A stretch of DNA of 7,977 nt, from positions 1 through 7,977 of the forward strand of contig CAJKKA010000071.1 of NCBI GenBank assembly GCA_905200315.1, read 5' to 3'. This document shows, piece by piece, positions 5,912 to 7,977 of the stretch. The notes under the pieces are model-generated. The model was not told the DNA's origin and did not search any database. It saw only the letters and a program-made list of their open reading frames with translations. The DNA is from an uncultured Clostridium sp. (GTDB lineage Bacteria > Bacillota_A > Clostridia > TANB77 > CAG-508). Within the stretch, counting starts at the first letter, position 1; every line of letters begins with the position of its first letter. A program made the position numbers and the translations under genes.

Positions 5912-6544
5912 TTAAATTTGCTCTTCTTCTACTTTTTTTATCTTTGATACAGAAACTTCATAAGCAACTTTTTTGACAGTAGTTTCTTCATCAATTTTCT
6001 TTTCATAAAATCTACTTTGGATTCTTCCCCATATCTGTATTCTGTCGCCAACATTTAAATTTCTAGCAAATTTTGCATTTCTACCCCAAACTATAGATGG
6101 AATATAATCTGATTTGTTATAAGGTCTATTTATTGCCACTAATAAATCTGTTATTTCTCTTCCTAGAGGTGTCTTTCTATATACTGGACGTTTGCATATA
6201 TATCCATCTAAAAAAATACTATTAGGGTCTTTATTTTCCTCTTCTTTTGGTTTTATTTCTCGTACAAATACTGTTAAAATTAATTTATTTTTTTCACCTA
6301 CATTTTTGTTATAGGATCTTAATTGACCTGATACTGTTACAAACTTATTATTTTTAAAATCTAATTCTTCTATCAGCCTTTCTGAAACAGTCATTGGTAA
6401 AATATCATAAACATCACTTAATCTATTTATTTTTATTTTTGTATTAAAAAATTTTTCTCCAAATATTTCATGACTAAATTCTAAATTATCTTCTAGTTCT
6501 CCAGTTAAATTTACAATATTTGTATCGTCTTTTATAACTACCAT
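5912..6544 (-). CDS. Single-stranded DNA-binding-like protein with two OB folds
   Basis: The C-terminal half (about 108-205) is a recognisable SSB-type OB fold: NSIFLDGYICKRPVYRKTPLG (108-128), ITDLLVAINRPY (131-142), IPSIVWGRNAKFARNLNVGDRIQIWGRIQSR (148-178). The N-terminal half (about 9-98) repeats the pattern more loosely, NIVNLTGEL through FVTVSGQLRS and LILTVFVREI. A short acidic linker (99-107) separates them. Proteins with two OB folds per chain can cover ssDNA as dimers rather than tetramers; that is known for Thermus and Deinococcus SSB and is inferred here. The tail ends KVEEEQI, without the acidic DDDIPF tip through which housekeeping SSB recruits partners, so this is probably an accessory SSB. 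Start: ATG at 6544 with an unusual Shine-Dalgarno, GGGGGGA (6558-6552), eight bases upstream. It lies 103 bases behind the deacetylase gene on the same strand with no terminator seen between them. Confidence 0.8.
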   Translation of the reverse strand: MVVIKDDTNIVNLTGELEDNLEFSHEIFGEKFFNTKIKINRLSDVYDILPMTVSERLIEELDFKNNKFVTVSGQLRSYNKNVGEKNKLILTVFVREIKPKEEENKDPNSIFLDGYICKRPVYRKTPLGREITDLLVAINRPYNKSDYIPSIVWGRNAKFARNLNVGDRIQIWGRIQSRFYEKKIDEETTVKKVAYEVSVSKIKKVEEEQI

Positions 6545-6647
6545 ATTTTTATCCCCCCGAATTGTTAATTCTTTCTTTATCTTCTATACGTTATAAATAT
6601 ATTTTTTAAAATTCATATTTATTACATTTTATTTTTATATGTACTTA

Positions 6648-7400
6648 TTATTCTTTCTTTCTCTGAACGCCTGATGAGTCTACATAGTAATTATCGTCAT
6701 ACAATAATTCAGATATTTTCAACATTTTATACCCGCTTTTTGAAAAATGACTTATAATACTATCCAAATAATTTTCTACATTTTTTCCTTCACCTTGGAA
6801 TAATATTATTGACCCTGGAGTGGCATTTTGTGAAACTCTGTCAATTATGTATATATCTTTTATATTTTTCCAATCCATAGAATCCACGTCCCAATTTACA
6901 ACTTTATAGCCCAGGGATTCACATACTTTTACACCATCTTCATTTATCTCTCCATATGGTGGTCTAAATATTTTTGTATCCTCTCCAGTTATATCTTTTA
7001 TTTTTTTAGAAGTTGATTCTAATTCTTTTTTCATATCTTCTTCAGATATTTCATTAAAATAAGGATGTGTACAAGAGTGATTTCCTATTTCATGCCCTCT
7101 ATCATATATTTTTTTTACAACATCTTTATTTTCGTCAATCCAATTTCCAACAACAAAAAAAGTTGCTTTTACATCATATTTATCTAACACCTCCAAAATT
7201 TCATCGATATTTCTTTCGTTATATGAAATATCAAAAGTTAAGGCTATTTCATTTTTATTTGTATCTACTTTGTATATTGGAATATCTGAATTTTGTTGAT
7301 TTAAAAAAATCCTTATCCAATAAACCAGAGCAAAAATCAGTATCAAACCAAGTAGAAACAAAATTATACTGCTTAAAAAAGCCCTTGTTCTTGCAAACAT
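6648..7400 (-). CDS. Membrane-anchored polysaccharide deacetylase (PdaB-like, NodB domain)
   Basis: An N-terminal hydrophobic segment (about 10-29) acts as an uncleaved anchor, with the NodB-homology domain (about 50-232) outside the membrane. The NodB family removes N- or O-acetyl groups from peptidoglycan or other glycans. Motif 1 reads ALTFDISYN (53-61). The first Asp (D57) is kept, but the second, normally a metal ligand in TFDDG, is I58, as in the PdaB sporulation subfamily (TFDISWG). Motif 2 HSCTH (108-112) keeps both His ligands, motif 3 is RPPYG (146-150), and motif 4 centres on NWDVDSMDW (169-177). Motif 5 is IILFQG (198-203), where most active enzymes have L-H, so the usual catalytic His is absent. 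Activity is therefore uncertain. Start: ATG at 7400 with GGAGGAGG (7414-7407) six bases upstream. It is divergent from the spore protein gene, which favours a sporulation role. Confidence 0.88.
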   Translation of the reverse strand: MFARTRAFLSSIILFLLGLILIFALVYWIRIFLNQQNSDIPIYKVDTNKNEIALTFDISYNERNIDEILEVLDKYDVKATFFVVGNWIDENKDVVKKIYDRGHEIGNHSCTHPYFNEISEEDMKKELESTSKKIKDITGEDTKIFRPPYGEINEDGVKVCESLGYKVVNWDVDSMDWKNIKDIYIIDRVSQNATPGSIILFQGEGKNVENYLDSIISHFSKSGYKMLKISELLYDDNYYVDSSGVQRKKE

Positions 7401-7510
7401 ATCAATCCTCCTCCAATCTTCCTATATTAAAACTTTATTTTTATACCTAATAAAAAATAACTAATTTTTTAATTTATAATAATAAAATAACTTTTCTTCC
7501 ATTTTTTTTT

Positions 7511-7542
7511 AGAATATAATATTTCGATTTGGAGAAATTATA
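7511..7542 (+). promoter_or_regulatory. Possible forespore (sigma-G-like) promoter of the SASP gene
   Basis: AGAATA (7511-7516) resembles the -35 element TGAATA, and AATTATA (7536-7542) loosely resembles the -10 CATACTA, with a 19-base spacer, slightly longer than ideal. SASP genes are normally sigma-G dependent and this is the best candidate upstream of the gene. The -10 match is only partial (four of seven), so the exact site is tentative. Transcription would start near 7549. Confidence 0.4.
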
Positions 7543-7547
7543 AGTAA

Positions 7548-7566
7548 CAACATTAAATGAATGTTG
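7548..7566 (+). other. 5'-leader hairpin of the SASP gene
   Basis: A perfect 7-bp stem CAACATT/AATGTTG (7548-7554 with 7560-7566) has a five-base loop, nine bases before the Shine-Dalgarno AAGGAGGA (7575-7582). If transcription starts near 7549 the hairpin lies at the very 5' end of the mRNA, where such structures often protect against decay. It leaves the ribosome binding site free. Confidence 0.5.
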
Positions 7567-7589
7567 ATTAACTTAAGGAGGAATTTACT

Positions 7590-7796
7590 ATGGCAAATTC
7601 TAATAACAGACAAGTTGTTCCTGAGGCTAAAGCTGCATTAAACCAAATGAAACTAGAAATAGCTAACGAATTAGGTATGGCTAACTATGACGCAGTTGAT
7701 AAAGGTAATTTAACTGCAAGACAAAATGGCTATGTTGGTGGCTACATGACTAAAAAATTAGTTGAAATGGCTGAAAAACAAATGGCTGGAAAATAG
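7590..7796 (+). CDS. Alpha/beta-type small acid-soluble spore protein (SASP)
   Basis: This is a forespore protein that coats DNA in dormant spores, protecting it from UV and chemicals and supplying amino acids on germination. The 68-residue product starts MANSNNRQVVPEAKAALNQMK and contains KLEIANELGM (21-30). Here the germination protease GPR is expected to cut after E23. The C-terminal block NLTARQNGYVGGYMTKKLVEMAEKQM (40-65) holds the family's most conserved DNA-binding region, GYVGGYMTKKLV. Length and composition (Asn/Gln/Ala-rich, no Cys or Trp) are typical. The start ATG at 7590 has AAGGAGGA seven bases upstream. It is a single-gene unit with a good terminator. Which paralogue (sspA or sspB) cannot be told from the sequence alone, so no symbol is given. 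Confidence 0.97.
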   Translation: MANSNNRQVVPEAKAALNQMKLEIANELGMANYDAVDKGNLTARQNGYVGGYMTKKLVEMAEKQMAGK

Positions 7797-7808
7797 TATA
7801 ATAGTAAA

Positions 7809-7853
7809 TTTTAATACTTGAGTATTAAAATCCCCTAAAAACTTTTAGGTGGA
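7809..7853 (+). repeat. Two successive hairpins in the SASP 3' region
   Basis: Hairpin one is TTTTAATACT/AGTATTAAAA (7809-7818 with 7821-7830), starting 12 bases after the stop. Hairpin two is CCTAAAA/TTTTAGG (7834-7840 with 7843-7849), extended by three more pairs across a one-base bulge (7831-7833 with 7851-7853). Neither is followed by a T run, so they look like mRNA 3'-end structure rather than terminators. Confidence 0.5.
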
Positions 7854-7864
7854 TAAACAAACAG

Positions 7865-7890
7865 AAGGCTACCTTATTGGTAGCCTTTTT
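7865..7890 (+). terminator. Intrinsic terminator of the SASP gene
   Basis: A perfect 9-bp stem AAGGCTACC/GGTAGCCTT (7865-7873 with 7879-7887) with a TTATT loop runs straight into a T tract (7886-7890, then ATC). It is a textbook terminator for the plus strand. The sequence from 7891 to the window end (7977) shows no gene or further structure. Confidence 0.9.
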
Positions 7891-7977
7891 ATCACAAAAA
7901 ATCTCTCTTCTAAAAAATAAAATCTTTTCAAATTTAATGATTTATACCTTTTATTTTTCTATATTTTAGTTTAATAT

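Noticed and set aside
7067..7450. A plus-strand open frame opposite the deacetylase gene
   Set aside because: Same reasoning: the minus-strand protein shows conserved motifs, and this frame has none.

Overview
The window is a chromosomal stretch of about 8 kb from a very AT-rich, endospore-forming Gram-positive anaerobe. AGA, ATA and TTA codons dominate, Shine-Dalgarno sites are strong GGAGG types, and there is a tryptophan T-box, a small acid-soluble spore protein and a sigma-54 activator. The set of genes, above all a sigma-54 regulator next to a cysteine desulfidase, fits Peptostreptococcaceae such as Clostridioides or a close relative. The species assignment is inference.

Layout. Positions 1-297 (minus) hold the first 99 codons of tryptophanyl-tRNA synthetase. 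Behind it, 348-661 holds a Trp-specific T-box leader with terminator and a near-consensus promoter. Positions 797-1426 (plus) encode a DUF488 protein whose start codon is doubtful. It converges on a divergent hypoxanthine phosphoribosyltransferase paralogue (1507-2046, minus), with a bidirectional terminator between them. The block 2259-5784 (minus) is a probable sulfur-amino-acid regulatory unit. In transcription order it holds a 54-residue membrane microprotein, a Cys-rich sigma-54 activator (CdsR-like) that overlaps it, and a cysteine desulfidase (CdsB/CyuA family) behind its own -24/-12 promoter. Two identical palindromes about 170 bp upstream of that promoter are the likely activator sites, and together they also form the regulator's terminator. 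Positions 5912-7400 (minus) carry a two-OB-fold single-stranded-DNA-binding-like protein and, upstream of it, a PdaB-like membrane-anchored polysaccharide deacetylase with altered catalytic motifs. Positions 7590-7796 (plus) encode an alpha/beta-type SASP with a hairpin in its leader and three hairpins behind it.

How the genes work together. The activator and the desulfidase probably form a substrate-induced circuit. When the signal (perhaps cysteine or a related thiol) is present, the activator bound at the palindromes drives RNA polymerase-sigma54 to make an Fe-S enzyme that splits cysteine into pyruvate, ammonia and sulfide. In C. difficile a CdsR/CdsB pair of this kind has been linked to cysteine repression of toxin synthesis. 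The deacetylase and the SASP are both plausible sporulation genes, read divergently from a shared 189-bp gap. The trpS, hpt and DUF488 genes appear to be separate housekeeping units.

The parts I consider least described are the microprotein, the dual-use palindromes, and the active-site changes in the phosphoribosyltransferase and the deacetylase.
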